This document shows, in pieces, positions 1-9,778 of a stretch of 64,000 bases of DNA (the first letter of the stretch is position 1; each line of letters begins with the position of its first letter). The notes under the pieces are model-generated. The model ran no database searches. It saw nothing but the letters and a program-made list of their open reading frames with translations, and was not told the DNA's origin. Both the position numbers and the translations under genes were made by a program. Origin of the DNA: Caulobacter sp. X (lineage in GTDB: Bacteria > Pseudomonadota > Alphaproteobacteria > Caulobacterales > Caulobacteraceae); assembly GCF_002742635.1 (NCBI RefSeq), contig NZ_PEGF01000001.1:186001-250000 (forward strand), given 5' to 3'.

Positions 1-1493
1 CCTGGATGTGGTCGCCCGAGGCGCCGGCCATGGACGTGCGGCCCTATCGCAGTCCCAACGGCATGGACACCCACGCCAAGGAGCTCGAAGGCCTGGACAT
101 CACTTATGAGGATTACGAGGCCGGCTGGGACGACGCGCACGGGATCGCGCGGACTTCCGAGCTGACCCTATGGATCCTGGGCGCGACGCCGTCGCACGAC
201 GTCTTCTCGGACATGGCCGGCAGGGTGGCCGATCCGCCCCGGCTTACCGTGTCGCCCGAGCGCCTGAAGGCGGCCGGTGTGTTCGGCGACTGGAGCGTCG
301 TCGACGCCTCGACGCCGACCCGAAAGCGGATCGAGGATCGGCTCGCCTACCTGATCGACTACTACATGAAGGAAACGGACCAGCGACGGTGGTACGGCTT
401 CTGGTCGTACGGCGACGTGATGCACACCTACGACCCGGATCGCCACATGTGGCGCTACGACGTCGGCGGCTTCGCCTGGGACAATTCCGAACTCTCGACC
501 GACCTGTGGGTCTGGTACAGCTACCTGCGCACCGGTCGCGCGGATGTCTTCAAGTTCGCCGAGGCGATGACCCGCCACACGGGCGAGGTCGATGTCTATC
601 ACCTGGGTCGCTTCAAGGGCTTCGGCACGCGGCACGGCGTCCAGCACTGGTCCGACTCGTCCAAGCAGCCGCGGGTCTCGAACGTCGCCTACCGCCGCAT
701 CTACTATTACCTGACCGCGGACGAGCGGGTGGGCGACCTGATGCGCGAGCTGGTTACCTCCGACTCGGCGTTGGAGGCCGTCGACATCTCCCGCAAGCTG
801 CCGCCGTCGCCGGGACGTGAGCGGCCCAAGGGCGTTGTGGCCTCGGGCTTCGGCACCTCGTGGGGCGCGTTCCTGGGGGCCTGGCTGACGGAATGGGAAC
901 GCACGCGCGATCCGCGCTGGCGGGACCGGATCCTCAATGGCATGAACACGATAGCCGCCATGAAGCGGCGCTGGTTCGCCGGCGAGGCGCCCTACGACCT
1001 CAAGACCGGCAAGTTCCTGGGCGACGGCGACTATGTCAGCGTCTCGCACTTGAACGCGGTGTTTGGGGTGGTCGAGATGACGTCCGAGCTGCTCGACCTG
1101 CTGGACGTCCCCGCCTACCGCAAGGCCTGGCTGGAATACTGCCGTTACTACAATGCGCCGCCCGCCGAGCTGAAGGCGCTGCTAGGCCAGGTCCCTGGCG
1201 GTCGCAGCCTGAACGACGCCCATTCGCGCCTGACCGCCTATGCAGCTAAGCACGAGAACGATCACGCCCTGGCGCTACGCGCCTGGTCGGAATTCTTTGG
1301 CAAGGCGGGACGGGAAGGGGGCGACCTGTTGTCGAGCCAGAGCCGTCGCGTTGGGGGAACAGCGGTGCTGCGTCCGATCGAAGAGGATCCGGTCCTGTCC
1401 ACGAACGGGGTCGCCCAATGGGGACTGGCGGCGATCCAGAACCTGGCCCTGATCGGCGACAGTCTGGAAGAAGCGGCGGCCGCGAACCGCTGA
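1..1493 (+). CDS. YetA/PL26-like exo-rhamnogalacturonan lyase, C-terminal part (5' truncated by window)
   Basis: The frame is open to the left edge, so the gene starts outside the window; the Met at base 6 need not be the start. The visible ~496 residues are rich in Trp and Tyr and carry blocks such as YGDVMHTYDPDRH, WRYDVGGFAW, AEAMTRHTGEVDVYH and RRIYYYLTADERVGD. These resemble the C-terminal alpha/alpha-toroid domain of the PcRGLX/YetA family (PL26). Characterised members release disaccharides from rhamnogalacturonan I, the pectin backbone that carries arabinan side chains, which fits the arabinose genes about 12 kb downstream. The N-terminal and central beta domains are not in the window, so full length and any signal peptide cannot be seen. 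The family call rests on motif recall; the exact substrate is inferred. Confidence 0.7.
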   Translation, partial: WMWSPEAPAMDVRPYRSPNGMDTHAKELEGLDITYEDYEAGWDDAHGIARTSELTLWILGATPSHDVFSDMAGRVADPPRLTVSPERLKAAGVFGDWSVVDASTPTRKRIEDRLAYLIDYYMKETDQRRWYGFWSYGDVMHTYDPDRHMWRYDVGGFAWDNSELSTDLWVWYSYLRTGRADVFKFAEAMTRHTGEVDVYHLGRFKGFGTRHGVQHWSDSSKQPRVSNVAYRRIYYYLTADERVGDLMRELVTSDSALEAVDISRKLPPSPGRERPKGVVASGFGTSWGAFLGAWLTEWERTRDPRWRDRILNGMNTIAAMKRRWFAGEAPYDLKTGKFLGDGDYVSVSHLNAVFGVVEMTSELLDLLDVPAYRKAWLEYCRYYNAPPAELKALLGQVPGGRSLNDAHSRLTAYAAKHENDHALALRAWSEFFGKAGREGGDLLSSQSRRVGGTAVLRPIEEDPVLSTNGVAQWGLAAIQNLALIGDSLEEAAAANR

Positions 1494-1500
1494 AGACTCG

Positions 1501-1519
1501 CCGCGCCCATCGGGCGCGG
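1501..1519. terminator. Hairpin between convergent genes
   Basis: A perfect 8-bp GC stem with a 3-base loop lies 7 bases after the stop of the lyase gene and before the end of the convergent small gene. No clear T-run follows on either strand, so it is a weak intrinsic terminator candidate. Confidence 0.4.
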
Positions 1520-1538
1520 CGGAACGTCGCAGTCAGGC

Positions 1539-1808
1539 TTAGTGCGCGGCGTCGATCGACAGAATCGCCCGCGCTTCATCCCGAGCCTGTCGGCCAGCAA
1601 AGAACAGCGACGCCACGAATACGATCGAGAGGGCGGCCGCTACGTAGCAGGCGGGGCAGTGGCCCGCGAACACGAAAGCGTCGCCGCGCGCGCTACAGAT
1701 CGGGCCCGCGAGCATACGTGGAAGCGATTGCTGCAAGGCGATCGCCCAGGCGACCAGGGCCGCCACGCCGGTGGCCGAAGGGAGATGTCGAGAAAACGCG
1801 TTGAGCAT
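1539..1808 (-). CDS. Small Cys-rich inner-membrane protein divergent from ccoN
   Basis: An 89-residue protein with two hydrophobic segments (about residues 12-30 and 55-72) joined by a loop with Cys38 and a CPAC motif at 51-54. The Cys pattern loosely resembles DUF2946-type small membrane proteins, but the family is not certain. It is divergent from ccoN and starts 50 bases from the FixK/FNR box at 1859-1872, so it may share low-oxygen control with the oxidase operon. The paired cysteines facing a membrane interface would suit metal or thiol chemistry, for example copper handling for the cbb3 oxidase, but that is inference. Function unknown. Confidence 0.6.
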   Translation of the reverse strand: MLNAFSRHLPSATGVAALVAWAIALQQSLPRMLAGPICSARGDAFVFAGHCPACYVAAALSIVFVASLFFAGRQARDEARAILSIDAAH

Positions 1809-1858
1809 GGCGGACTCCGAATTGGCCCACAGGGTCTAACAGGTCTGCTGACTTGGCT

Positions 1859-1872
1859 TTGAGGTAGATCAA
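1859..1872 (+). promoter_or_regulatory. FixK/FNR box upstream of ccoN
   Basis: TTGAGGTAGATCAA matches the FNR/FixK consensus TTGAT-N4-ATCAA at 9 of 10 fixed positions. It lies 58 bases before the ccoN start and 50 bases from the divergent small membrane gene. FixLJ-FixK control of the cco operon is established in Caulobacter. Confidence 0.85.
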
Positions 1873-1930
1873 CGCACGTATACGGCCCGTGTGACACCCC
1901 TGGGGTCCAGGTTCGACTCATGGAGTCCGT

Positions 1931-3577
1931 ATGTCCGCCCCCTCAAACACCAGTGCTGGTCCGCCCGCGGGCTCCAGCCTCCTCCTAATAATCTCGGTTA
2001 TCGGCGCCTTTTTGGCGATTTTGGGGGCGGGTCTAACCCATGACCCCATTTTCCGCCTGCAAGCCGGAACCGTCGCGCTGGCCGGCGTCATCGCCGCCTT
2101 CGTCCTGAACGGCGGTCTCGCCGGGGGGACGCTGCGCGACCATCCCGACCAGTACTCCGACAACGTCATCAAGGCCGGCGTCATCGCCACCATGTTCTGG
2201 GCGGCGGCGGGCTTGCTGGTGGGGGTGATCATCGCCGCCCAGCTGGCCTGGCCGAGGATCTTCTACTTCCCCGAGTTCGGTTTCCTGAACTTCGGGCGGC
2301 TGCGGCCTCTGCACACCTCGGCGGTGATCTTCGCGTTCGGCGGCAACGCCCTGATCGCGACGTCCTTCTGGGTCGTCCAGCGCACCTGCAAGGCGCGTCT
2401 GGCGGGCGGCATCGCGCCGTGGTTCGTGTTCTGGGGCTACCAGCTGTTCATCGTGATGGCCGCGACCGGCTACCTGATGGGCGCGACCCAGGGCAAGGAA
2501 TACGCCGAACCCGAATGGTACACCGACCTGTGGCTGACGATCGTCTGGGTGGCCTATCTGCTGGTCTTCCTGGGCACGATCTGGAAGCGCAAGGAGCCGC
2601 ATATCTATGTGGCGAACTGGTTCTACTTGGCCTTCATCGTCACCATCGCGCTGCTGCACCTAGTGAACAACGCCGCAGTTCCGGTCGGCCTGCTGAACCA
2701 CAAGTCCTACGGCGTGATGTCCGGCGTCCAGGACGCTCTGACCCAGTGGTGGTACGGCCACAACGCGGTCGGCTTCTTCCTGACCGCCGGCTTCCTGGCC
2801 ATGATGTACTACTTCGTGCCCAAGCGCGTTGAGCGTCCGGTCTACAGCTACCGTCTGTCGATCGTGCACTTCTGGGCCCTGATCTTCATCTACATCTGGG
2901 CCGGCCCGCACCACCTGCACTACACAGCCCTGCCGCAGTGGGCGCAGACCCTGGGCATGACCTTCTCGATCATGCTGTGGATGCCCTCCTGGGGCGGCAT
3001 GATCAACGGCCTGATGACCCTGTCGGGCGCGTGGGACAAGCTGCGCACCGACCCCGTCGTCCGCATGATGGTCGTCTCGATCGCCTTCTACGGCATGTCG
3101 ACCTTCGAAGGTCCGGTGATGTCGATCCGCGCCGTCAACGCGCTGAGCCACTACACCGACTGGACCATCGGCCACGTGCACTCCGGCGCTCTGGGCTGGG
3201 TCGGCTTCATCAGCTTCGGGGCGGTCTACTGCCTCGTTCCGTGGCTGTGGAAGAAGCCGGGCCTGTACTCGAACAAGATGGTCGAGTGGCACTTCTGGAT
3301 CGCGACCACCGGGATCCTGCTCTACATCGCCGCGATGTGGGTGTCGGGCATCATGGAAGGCCTGATGTGGCGGGAATACACCCCGCAAGGCTTCCTGGCC
3401 TACAGCTTCATCGAGACCGTCTCGGCCAAGCATATCGAGAACATCATCCGCACCGTTGGCGGTCTGATGTACCTGACCGGCGCGCTGATCATGATCGTCA
3501 ACCTCTGGAAGACGATCAGCACGCCCTCCGCCGAGCTGGCCGACGCTCCGGCCGCCCCCGCCAACGCGATCGCCTGA
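1931..3577 (+). CDS. ccoN: cbb3-type cytochrome c oxidase subunit I (CcoN)
   Basis: The 548-residue catalytic subunit of the high-affinity cbb3 oxidase, which reduces O2 to water and pumps protons in the inner membrane. About a dozen hydrophobic segments are visible. The expected histidines occur in [21 protein letters not shown] (CuB/heme b3 region), [15 protein letters not shown] and [12 protein letters not shown]. The ATG follows a GGAG ribosome site. It is the first gene of ccoNOQP, preceded by a consensus FixK/FNR box, and ccoO starts 7 bases after the stop. Length and motifs are normal for the family; the assignment is secure. Confidence 0.98.
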   Translation: MSAPSNTSAGPPAGSSLLLIISVIGAFLAILGAGLTHDPIFRLQAGTVALAGVIAAFVLNGGLAGGTLRDHPDQYSDNVIKAGVIATMFWAAAGLLVGVIIAAQLAWPRIFYFPEFGFLNFGRLRPLHTSAVIFAFGGNALIATSFWVVQRTCKARLAGGIAPWFVFWGYQLFIVMAATGYLMGATQGKEYAEPEWYTDLWLTIVWVAYLLVFLGTIWKRKEPHIYVANWFYLAFIVTIALLHLVNNAAVPVGLLNHKSYGVMSGVQDALTQWWYGHNAVGFFLTAGFLAMMYYFVPKRVERPVYSYRLSIVHFWALIFIYIWAGPHHLHYTALPQWAQTLGMTFSIMLWMPSWGGMINGLMTLSGAWDKLRTDPVVRMMVVSIAFYGMSTFEGPVMSIRAVNALSHYTDWTIGHVHSGALGWVGFISFGAVYCLVPWLWKKPGLYSNKMVEWHFWIATTGILLYIAAMWVSGIMEGLMWREYTPQGFLAYSFIETVSAKHIENIIRTVGGLMYLTGALIMIVNLWKTISTPSAELADAPAAPANAIA

Positions 3578-3584
3578 GGTTCCG

Positions 3585-4328
3585 ATGTCTCTCTGGAAGC
3601 AACACTCCAAGCTTGAGCGGCATTCGCTGCTGCTCATCGTCGGCATCCTTCTGGTCGTCTCCATCGGCGGCCTGGTCGAGATCGCCCCGCTGTTCTGGCT
3701 GCAGAGCACGATCGAGAAGGTGCAGGGCATGCGTCCCTACACCCCGCTCGAGCTGGCCGGCCGCGACATCTATGTCCGCGAAGGCTGCTACCTCTGCCAC
3801 TCGCAGATGGTTCGCCCGCTGCGTGACGAGGTCGAGCGCTATGGTCACTACAGCCTGGCCGCCGAGAGCATGTACGATCACCCGTTCCAGTGGGGGTCCA
3901 AGCGGACCGGTCCCGACCTGGCGCGCGTGGGCGGCAAGTACTCGGACACCTGGCACCGCGACCACCTGATGGATCCGCGCTCGGTCGTGCCGGAATCGGT
4001 GATGCCGCCCTACAAGTTCCTGGCCGAAAAGGACCTGGACTACAGCGACATCGTCGATCGCATGAAGACCCAACACACGGTCGGCGTGCCCTACACCGCG
4101 GATGAGATCGCCAACGCCAAGAAGGACCTCGAGGCCCAGGCCGATCCGTTCTCGACCGACGCGGTGGGCCTGCGCGCCCGCTATGGCGCCAAGGTTGTCA
4201 ACCGCGACTTCGACGGCGATCCCAACAAGATCTCCGAGATGGATGCGCTGGTCGCCTACCTGCAGATGCTGGGCACCCTGGTGGACTTCAAGTCCTACAA
4301 GGCCCACGCGCCGGAGAACCAACGATGA
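3585..4328 (+). CDS. ccoO: cbb3 oxidase monoheme cytochrome c subunit (CcoO)
   Basis: A 247-residue membrane-anchored cytochrome c that passes electrons to CcoN. One N-terminal transmembrane helix (about residues 14-34) anchors it, and a single heme-binding CYLCH motif lies at residues 68-72. The later Met in the ESVMPPYKF segment is the likely axial ligand. The gene overlaps ccoQ by 4 bases (ATGA), showing translational coupling. Length and context are canonical. Confidence 0.97.
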   Translation: MSLWKQHSKLERHSLLLIVGILLVVSIGGLVEIAPLFWLQSTIEKVQGMRPYTPLELAGRDIYVREGCYLCHSQMVRPLRDEVERYGHYSLAAESMYDHPFQWGSKRTGPDLARVGGKYSDTWHRDHLMDPRSVVPESVMPPYKFLAEKDLDYSDIVDRMKTQHTVGVPYTADEIANAKKDLEAQADPFSTDAVGLRARYGAKVVNRDFDGDPNKISEMDALVAYLQMLGTLVDFKSYKAHAPENQR

Positions 4329-4492
4329 GCGGTCTCTCCTACGAAACCGTCGCGCGCTTCGCGCAGCAGGGTGGGCTGATCTACTTTGGCCTGATCTTCC
4401 TCGCCGGCGTCGCCTACGCCCTGTGGCCTTCCCGGAAGGCCGAATTCCAACACGCCGCGCATATGCCGCTGGATGACGAGGAGCTCTCCTGA
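4325..4492 (+). CDS. ccoQ: cbb3 oxidase small subunit (CcoQ/FixQ)
   Basis: A 55-residue protein with one transmembrane helix (about residues 17-34) followed by a short charged tail ending in DDEELS. It lies exactly where CcoQ is expected between ccoO and ccoP, overlapping both by ATGA-type junctions. Family members stabilise the cbb3 complex, in particular the CcoP association. The identification rests on position, size and topology because the family is poorly conserved in sequence. Confidence 0.92.
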   Translation: MSGLSYETVARFAQQGGLIYFGLIFLAGVAYALWPSRKAEFQHAAHMPLDDEELS

Positions 4493-5361
4493 TGGCTCAC
4501 GAACGCGAGACCGACCACGCCACGGGCGTCGAGACGACCGGGCACGAGTGGGACGGCATCAAGGAACTGGACAACCCGCTACCTCGCTGGTGGCTGTGGG
4601 TCTGGTACGCCTGCATCGCCTTCTCGATTGGCTACTGGGTGGCCATGCCGGCCTGGCCGGGCCTGCATAGCTACACCAAGGGCATGCTGCATCAGTCGGA
4701 CCGGGCGAATGTCGGCAAGGAGTTGTCGGCCCTTGAGCTCCAGCGCGGCCAAGGCGCGGCGATGCTTCGCACCGCCAGCCTGGAGCAGATTGAAAAGGAT
4801 CCGAAGCTGCAGGCCTACGCCCAGCAGGTCGGCCAGTCGGTCTTCGGCGACAACTGCGCCACCTGCCACGGCATCGGCGGCACGGGCGGCAAGGGCTACG
4901 CCAACCTCCGCGACGACGTGTGGCTGTGGGGCGGCAAGCTGGAGGACATCCAGTACACCATCACCCACGGCATCCGCACCGGCGCCGAAGGGGCCCGCAT
5001 GTCGCAGATGCCCGCCTTCGGCCGTGACGAGCTGCTCAAGCCCGAGCAGATCGACGACCTGACCGAATACGTGGTCAAGCTGTCGAACCGTCCGGCCGAC
5101 GCCGGCGCCGTGGCCCGCGCCGCGCCGATCTACGAGACCCAGTGCGTGGCCTGCCATGGCGTGGACGGCAAGGGGAACCAGGAGCTCGGCGCGCCGAACC
5201 TGACCGACGCCGACTGGCTGTACGGCTCCGATCGGGCTTCGATCCGCGGCCAGATCTATGCTGGCAACGGCGGCGTCATGCCCACCTGGGGCGGTCGCCT
5301 GAGCCCGGAAACGATCAAGGCGCTGGCCGTCTACATTCACTCCAACGCCGGTGGTCAGTAA
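4492..5361 (+). CDS. ccoP: cbb3 oxidase diheme cytochrome c subunit (CcoP)
   Basis: A 289-residue diheme cytochrome c that receives electrons from soluble cytochrome c or bc1 and feeds CcoO. It has an N-terminal membrane anchor (about residues 33-52, Trp-rich) and two heme motifs, CATCH at 122-126 and CVACH at 218-222, each in its own cytochrome c domain. It begins inside the ccoQ stop codon, and ccoG starts 5 bases after its own stop. Canonical length and domain order. Confidence 0.97.
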   Translation: MAHERETDHATGVETTGHEWDGIKELDNPLPRWWLWVWYACIAFSIGYWVAMPAWPGLHSYTKGMLHQSDRANVGKELSALELQRGQGAAMLRTASLEQIEKDPKLQAYAQQVGQSVFGDNCATCHGIGGTGGKGYANLRDDVWLWGGKLEDIQYTITHGIRTGAEGARMSQMPAFGRDELLKPEQIDDLTEYVVKLSNRPADAGAVARAAPIYETQCVACHGVDGKGNQELGAPNLTDADWLYGSDRASIRGQIYAGNGGVMPTWGGRLSPETIKALAVYIHSNAGGQ

Positions 5362-5366
5362 GGGCT

Positions 5367-6860
5367 ATGCCCACGCTTATCGACAACAGGCCTCCTGAAC
5401 CTGAAACCCGGACGGCGGTCTCGGCCGCCGCCCGGGCCAAGGGCAAGGGTGACGCCAAGGGCGGGCTCTACAAGCCTCGCGAGCCGATCTATCCCAAGCT
5501 GGTCCACGGCAAGTGGCGGAACGTGAAGTGGGCGCTGCTCATCATCACGCTCGGGATCTACTACATCACGCCGTGGATCCGCTGGCATCGGCCGGACGGT
5601 TTCCCGCAACAGGCGGCGCTGGTCGATTTCACTGGCCGGCGGTTCTATTTCTTCGACATCCAGCTGTGGCCCCAGGAAGTCTATATCTTCACGGGCCTGC
5701 TGGTGATGTCCGCCCTGGCGCTGTTCCTGGTGACGGCGCTTTTCGGGCGTCTGTGGTGTGGCTATGCCTGCCCGCAGACCGTCTGGACCGACCTCTACAT
5801 CGTCGTGGAGCGCCTGTTCGAGGGCGACCGTAACGCCCGCATGCGTCTCGACGCCGCGCCGCTGTCGTTCGACAAGATCTGGCGCAAGACCGGCAAGCAC
5901 CTGACCTGGCTGGCCATCGCCTTCGGCACCGGCGGCGCCTGGATCTTCTATTTCCACGACGCGCCGACCCTGATCCGGACATTCTGGACCGGCGACGCCC
6001 CCGTGACGGCCTATGTCTCGTGCTTTCTGCTGACCTGCACGACCTACATCTTCGCCGGCTGGATGCGCGAGCAGGTCTGCACCTACATGTGCCCGTGGCC
6101 CCGCATCCAAGGCGCCATGCTGGACCATCACTCTCTGCAGGTGACCTATCTGGGCTATCGCGGCGAGCCGCGCGCTCCGCACAAGAAGGGGCTGAGCTGG
6201 GAAGGGCGCGGCGACTGCGTCGACTGCCGCCAGTGCGTCGTGGTCTGCCCGATGGGCATCGACATCCGCGACGGCGCGCAGCTGGAGTGCATCAACTGCG
6301 GCCTCTGCGTCGACGCCTGCGACGACATCATGACCAAGATGGGCCGCCCTACCGGCCTGATCGCCTATGACTCCGAAGCCGCCGTCTCGCATCGCGGGTC
6401 CGGACAGAAGGCGCGCTACTTCCCCGTCCGTAGCCGCACGATCTACTACGCCCTGGCGCTCACGATCGTCAGCGGGCTGACCCTATGGTCGCTGCTCGCC
6501 CGGCCCGACGCGGATCTTCACGTGATCCGGGACCGCAATCCGGTGTTCGTGCGAATGCACGACGGCGCGGTCCGCGATGGCTACACGCTGAAGATCGGCA
6601 ATCGCACCTTCGTGCCGCAACGCTTCGACGTTTCGTTCGAGGGCGTCCCCGGCGCCCGGCTCAGCCACCCCGGCGGCGAGGGCCAGCATGTGAGCATCGT
6701 GGTGCCCGCCGACCAGGTCGTGCCGCTGCGCGTCTTCGTCACCGCCCCGCCGAACGCCGAACTGGACGCCAGCGTCCCGGCCCGCTTCGTCATCCGCTCG
6801 GGTGACGTCCAGGCCGAGGCCAAGACCGTCTTCCTCTCTGGAGCCGCGAACCCGCAATGA
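5367..6860 (+). CDS. ccoG: Cytochrome c oxidase accessory protein CcoG (FixG, RdxA type)
   Basis: A 497-residue inner-membrane ferredoxin-like protein needed for cbb3 oxidase assembly; homologues reduce copper in the CcoG/CcoI copper path. About five hydrophobic segments surround two [4Fe-4S] cysteine sets, C284-C287-C290-C294 and C308-C311-C314-C318, followed by a C-terminal Ig-like periplasmic domain. The reading frame is open further upstream, into ccoP, but the ATG at 5367, five bases after the ccoP stop, gives the family-typical start. It overlaps ccoH by 4 bases (ATGA). Confidence 0.96.
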   Translation: MPTLIDNRPPEPETRTAVSAAARAKGKGDAKGGLYKPREPIYPKLVHGKWRNVKWALLIITLGIYYITPWIRWHRPDGFPQQAALVDFTGRRFYFFDIQLWPQEVYIFTGLLVMSALALFLVTALFGRLWCGYACPQTVWTDLYIVVERLFEGDRNARMRLDAAPLSFDKIWRKTGKHLTWLAIAFGTGGAWIFYFHDAPTLIRTFWTGDAPVTAYVSCFLLTCTTYIFAGWMREQVCTYMCPWPRIQGAMLDHHSLQVTYLGYRGEPRAPHKKGLSWEGRGDCVDCRQCVVVCPMGIDIRDGAQLECINCGLCVDACDDIMTKMGRPTGLIAYDSEAAVSHRGSGQKARYFPVRSRTIYYALALTIVSGLTLWSLLARPDADLHVIRDRNPVFVRMHDGAVRDGYTLKIGNRTFVPQRFDVSFEGVPGARLSHPGGEGQHVSIVVPADQVVPLRVFVTAPPNAELDASVPARFVIRSGDVQAEAKTVFLSGAANPQ

Positions 6861-7363
6861 CCAGCGCAACGCAATCGGTCGCCAAGTCTCCGTCCGAGAA
6901 GGGCCGCATCACAGGTTGGCATGTGCTGATCGGCGTGGTGCTGTTCTTCGCGACGGTCATCGCGGTCGACACCATCTTCATGGTGCAGGCCTATCGGACC
7001 TTCTCGGGCGAGGTGGCGTCCAACCCCTACGAGGCGGGCCTGACGTTCAACCGCACCCTGGCCCAGCGCCAGAAGGAAGCGGCTCTGGGCTGGTCCGCCA
7101 GCGTCGAGACGCCGGCCGGCAAGACCGTCGTGGTCACGGTCGTCGATCGCGCGGACAAGCCGCTCGACGGCTTGTCGCTGACCGGCGTTCTGGAGCGTCC
7201 GGCGACGGAAGCCGGTCGTCAGACCCTGAACTTCCGTTCGCTGGGCGGCGGCCGCTATGAAGCAGCCGCTCAGTTGGATGGGGCTTGGGACCTGCGGGCG
7301 ACCGCCCGTAACGCCAAGGACATGTTCGAGATCGAAACGCGCCTGGTGGAGCCCGCGCGATGA
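6857..7363 (+). CDS. ccoH: cbb3 oxidase assembly protein CcoH (FixH)
   Basis: A 168-residue single-span membrane protein with a hydrophobic segment at about residues 21-45 and a periplasmic FixH-type domain. FixH proteins are needed for assembly of the cbb3 complex. It overlaps ccoG and ccoI by 4 bases at each end, placing it firmly in the ccoGHIS operon. The motif ANPYEAGLTFN-like segment (here SNPYEAGLTFN) is typical of FixH. Confidence 0.94.
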   Translation: MTSATQSVAKSPSEKGRITGWHVLIGVVLFFATVIAVDTIFMVQAYRTFSGEVASNPYEAGLTFNRTLAQRQKEAALGWSASVETPAGKTVVVTVVDRADKPLDGLSLTGVLERPATEAGRQTLNFRSLGGGRYEAAAQLDGAWDLRATARNAKDMFEIETRLVEPAR

Positions 7364-9534
7364 GCCAGAGCCTGACCCTGCATCGTGACCTCGAGGCGTT
7401 CGTTCGGCGGGACGAGGAGGGGAAGGGCCGTCTCGAGCTGCTGGTCAGCGGCGCCCGCTGCGCCGGCTGCATCAACAAGATCGAGAAGGCGGTTCGCGAA
7501 CTGCCGGGCGTTGACGCCGCTCGCTTGAACCTGACCACGGGCAAGCTCGCGGTTCAGCTGGAGGGCAAGCAGGCCGACCCGGAACGCGTCGTCGAGACCG
7601 TCGAGGCGCTCGGTTATCGCGCTTGCCTGTTCGATCCCGGCGAGGCCGCCGCGGCCCAGGATCGGGAAGGGCGCGAGCTGGCTGTCGCCCTCGGCGTCGC
7701 CGGCTTCGGGGCCGGCAACGTCATGATGTTCACCGTGCCCGCCTGGGCCGGTCTGTTCGGGCAGGAGCTGAACAGCTCCACTCTGACGCTGATGTACTGG
7801 ATGGCCGCGATCGTCGCGACGCCATGCGCTCTGTTCGCTGGCCGTCCGTTCTTCCGCTCCGCCTGGGCCTCGCTGAAGCGGGGCAAGGCCAATATGGACG
7901 TGCCGATCTCGATCGGCGTGATCCTGACCCTGATCGTCAGCTTTTCCGAGACGATCCTGCGCGGCAAGCATGCCTATTTCGACGCGGCGGTGACGCTGCT
8001 GTTCCTGCTGCTAATCGGCCGCTATCTGGACCATCGCCTGCGCGCCAACGCCCGCTCTGCCGCCCGCGACCTGCTGGCGCTCCAGACGCCGGTGGCCATG
8101 CGCCTGATCGACGGCGTCGAGCAGGGGATTCCCGTCGCCGAGGTCAAGATCGGCGACCGTCTCGTCGTCGCGCCGGGCGACCGCGTGCCGGTCGACGGCC
8201 TGGTCGAGAGCGGCCAGTCCGAGCTCGACAACGCCCTGATCACTGGCGAAACCGCCCTGGCGCCGGTCGGCGCGGGCGCGCGCCTGCACGCCGGCGCCCT
8301 GAACCTGTCGGGCCGCCTGGTGATGACCGCCACGGCGCGCAGCGAGGATTCCACCGTCGCCGCCATCGCCCGCCTGATGGAGGCCGGCGCGCAGACGCGC
8401 TCGGCCTATGTACGTCTGGCCGACAAGGCCGCGGCGCTCTACGTGCCGGTCGTCCACACCGCCGCGGCCCTGACCTTCGTCGGCGGCTGGGCGCTGGGCC
8501 TTGGCCCGCGCGAGGCGCTGCTGCGCGCCGCCGCGGTGCTGATCGTCACCTGTCCGTGCGCCCTGGGCCTGGCCGTGCCCGCCGTGCAGATCGCCGCCAG
8601 CAGCCGCCTTTTCCGGAAGGGCGTGCTGGTCAAGTCCGGCGCCGCGCTGGAGCGTCTGGCCGAGGTCGAGCATGTGGTGTTCGACAAGACCGGCGTCCTC
8701 ACCGAAGGCCGTCCCCGCTTGATCGACGCGCCGGACCACCTGGTCGCCATGGCCGCGCCGCTGGCGCGCGCCTCGCGCCACCCCCTGGCCAAGGCCTTGG
8801 CCGCCGAGGCCGGCCTCGGTCCCGTCGCCGTGGATTGCGTGGAGACGGCGGGGCAGGGCGTCGAGGGCCTCATCGATGGCCGTCGCGCCCGCCTGGGCCG
8901 CGCCGCCTTTGTCGGCGTCGCTGGCGGCGACGCCCGCGAGACCGAGCTGTGGTTCGGCTTCGAGAACGACATCAAGATCCGCTTCGTGTTCGAGGACCAG
9001 CCGCGCGCCGACGCGGCCGACACCATCGCGCGCCTGCGTCGCATGGGCCTGTCGGTCGAGATCCTGTCCGGAGACCTGGCCGGTCCCGTGGGCGACATCG
9101 CGCGCGAAGTGGGCGTCGCCGATTGGCGCGCCGGCCTGACGCCGTTCGACAAGGCCGCCATCGTCGACCAGTTCAAGACCGAAGGCCGCAAGGTCCTGAT
9201 GGTCGGCGACGGGCTCAACGACGCCGCCGCCCTGTCCAAGGCCCACGCTTCGATGGCGCCGGGCGCCGCCGTGGACGCGGCCCAGAACGCGGCCGACCTG
9301 GTCTTCACGGGCGAAGGGTTGGGCGCGGTCGTCGAGGCGATCGACACGGCCCGCGAGGCGCGTCGTCGGGCGCTTGAGAACTTCGGATTCTCGGCGCTCT
9401 ATAACGTCGTGGCCATGCCGGCGGCGATGGCCGGCCTGATCAATCCCTTCATCGCCGCCCTGGCGATGTCGGGCTCCTCGATGGTCGTGCTGCTGAACGC
9501 CGCGCGCCCGCGCATCGCCTGGAGGCGTCGATGA
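7360..9534 (+). CDS. ccoI: Copper-transporting P-type ATPase CcoI (FixI)
   Basis: A 724-residue P1B-type ATPase that exports copper to the periplasmic side for the CcoN heme-copper centre. An N-terminal heavy-metal domain carries CAGC at 34-37. The membrane CPC motif is at 398-400, the phosphorylation motif DKTG starts at Asp442, the nucleotide-binding HP motif includes His474, and GDGLNDA lies near the C-terminus. Length and motif order are complete. It overlaps ccoH and ccoS by 4 bases each. Confidence 0.96.
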   Translation: MSQSLTLHRDLEAFVRRDEEGKGRLELLVSGARCAGCINKIEKAVRELPGVDAARLNLTTGKLAVQLEGKQADPERVVETVEALGYRACLFDPGEAAAAQDREGRELAVALGVAGFGAGNVMMFTVPAWAGLFGQELNSSTLTLMYWMAAIVATPCALFAGRPFFRSAWASLKRGKANMDVPISIGVILTLIVSFSETILRGKHAYFDAAVTLLFLLLIGRYLDHRLRANARSAARDLLALQTPVAMRLIDGVEQGIPVAEVKIGDRLVVAPGDRVPVDGLVESGQSELDNALITGETALAPVGAGARLHAGALNLSGRLVMTATARSEDSTVAAIARLMEAGAQTRSAYVRLADKAAALYVPVVHTAAALTFVGGWALGLGPREALLRAAAVLIVTCPCALGLAVPAVQIAASSRLFRKGVLVKSGAALERLAEVEHVVFDKTGVLTEGRPRLIDAPDHLVAMAAPLARASRHPLAKALAAEAGLGPVAVDCVETAGQGVEGLIDGRRARLGRAAFVGVAGGDARETELWFGFENDIKIRFVFEDQPRADAADTIARLRRMGLSVEILSGDLAGPVGDIAREVGVADWRAGLTPFDKAAIVDQFKTEGRKVLMVGDGLNDAAALSKAHASMAPGAAVDAAQNAADLVFTGEGLGAVVEAIDTAREARRRALENFGFSALYNVVAMPAAMAGLINPFIAALAMSGSSMVVLLNAARPRIAWRRR

Positions 9535-9692
9535 ATATCGTCCTGTTCCTGGCCCCGTTCTCGATCGGCCTCGGCGCCATGGGCCTGTTCGCCTTCTTCT
9601 GGACCATGCGGTCGGGCCAGTACGAGGATCCCAAGGGCGACGCCGCCCGGATCCTCTATGACCACCTCGAGGACAAACCGCCCCAAGACTGA
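9531..9692 (+). CDS. ccoS: cbb3 oxidase maturation protein CcoS (FixS)
   Basis: A 53-residue protein with one N-terminal transmembrane helix (about residues 4-25) and the FWTMRSGQYEDPKGDAARIL segment typical of CcoS. CcoS is needed to insert heme b and copper into the cbb3 catalytic subunit. It begins within the ccoI stop (ATGA) and ends the ccoGHIS operon. Confidence 0.95.
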   Translation: MNIVLFLAPFSIGLGAMGLFAFFWTMRSGQYEDPKGDAARILYDHLEDKPPQD

Positions 9693-9716
9693 GCCCAGCG
9701 GATTGATCCAGGTGGA

Positions 9717-9730
9717 TTGATCCAAATCAC
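9717..9730 (+). promoter_or_regulatory. FixK/FNR box upstream of hemN
   Basis: TTGATCCAAATCAC matches TTGAT-N4-ATCAA at 9 of 10 fixed positions, 49 bases before the hemN start. A second copy of GGATTGATCCA begins 15 bases upstream at 9700 but lacks the right half-site. Confidence 0.8.
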
Positions 9731-9778
9731 GGCGGAGGCGGGAAGGGCGGATCAGGTTGCGCGCGTCAGGAGAGACGC

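Noticed and set aside
7623..9377. 584-codon plus-strand frame inside ccoI
   Set aside because: Arg/Pro/Gly-rich alternate frame of the P-type ATPase gene with no recognisable motif.
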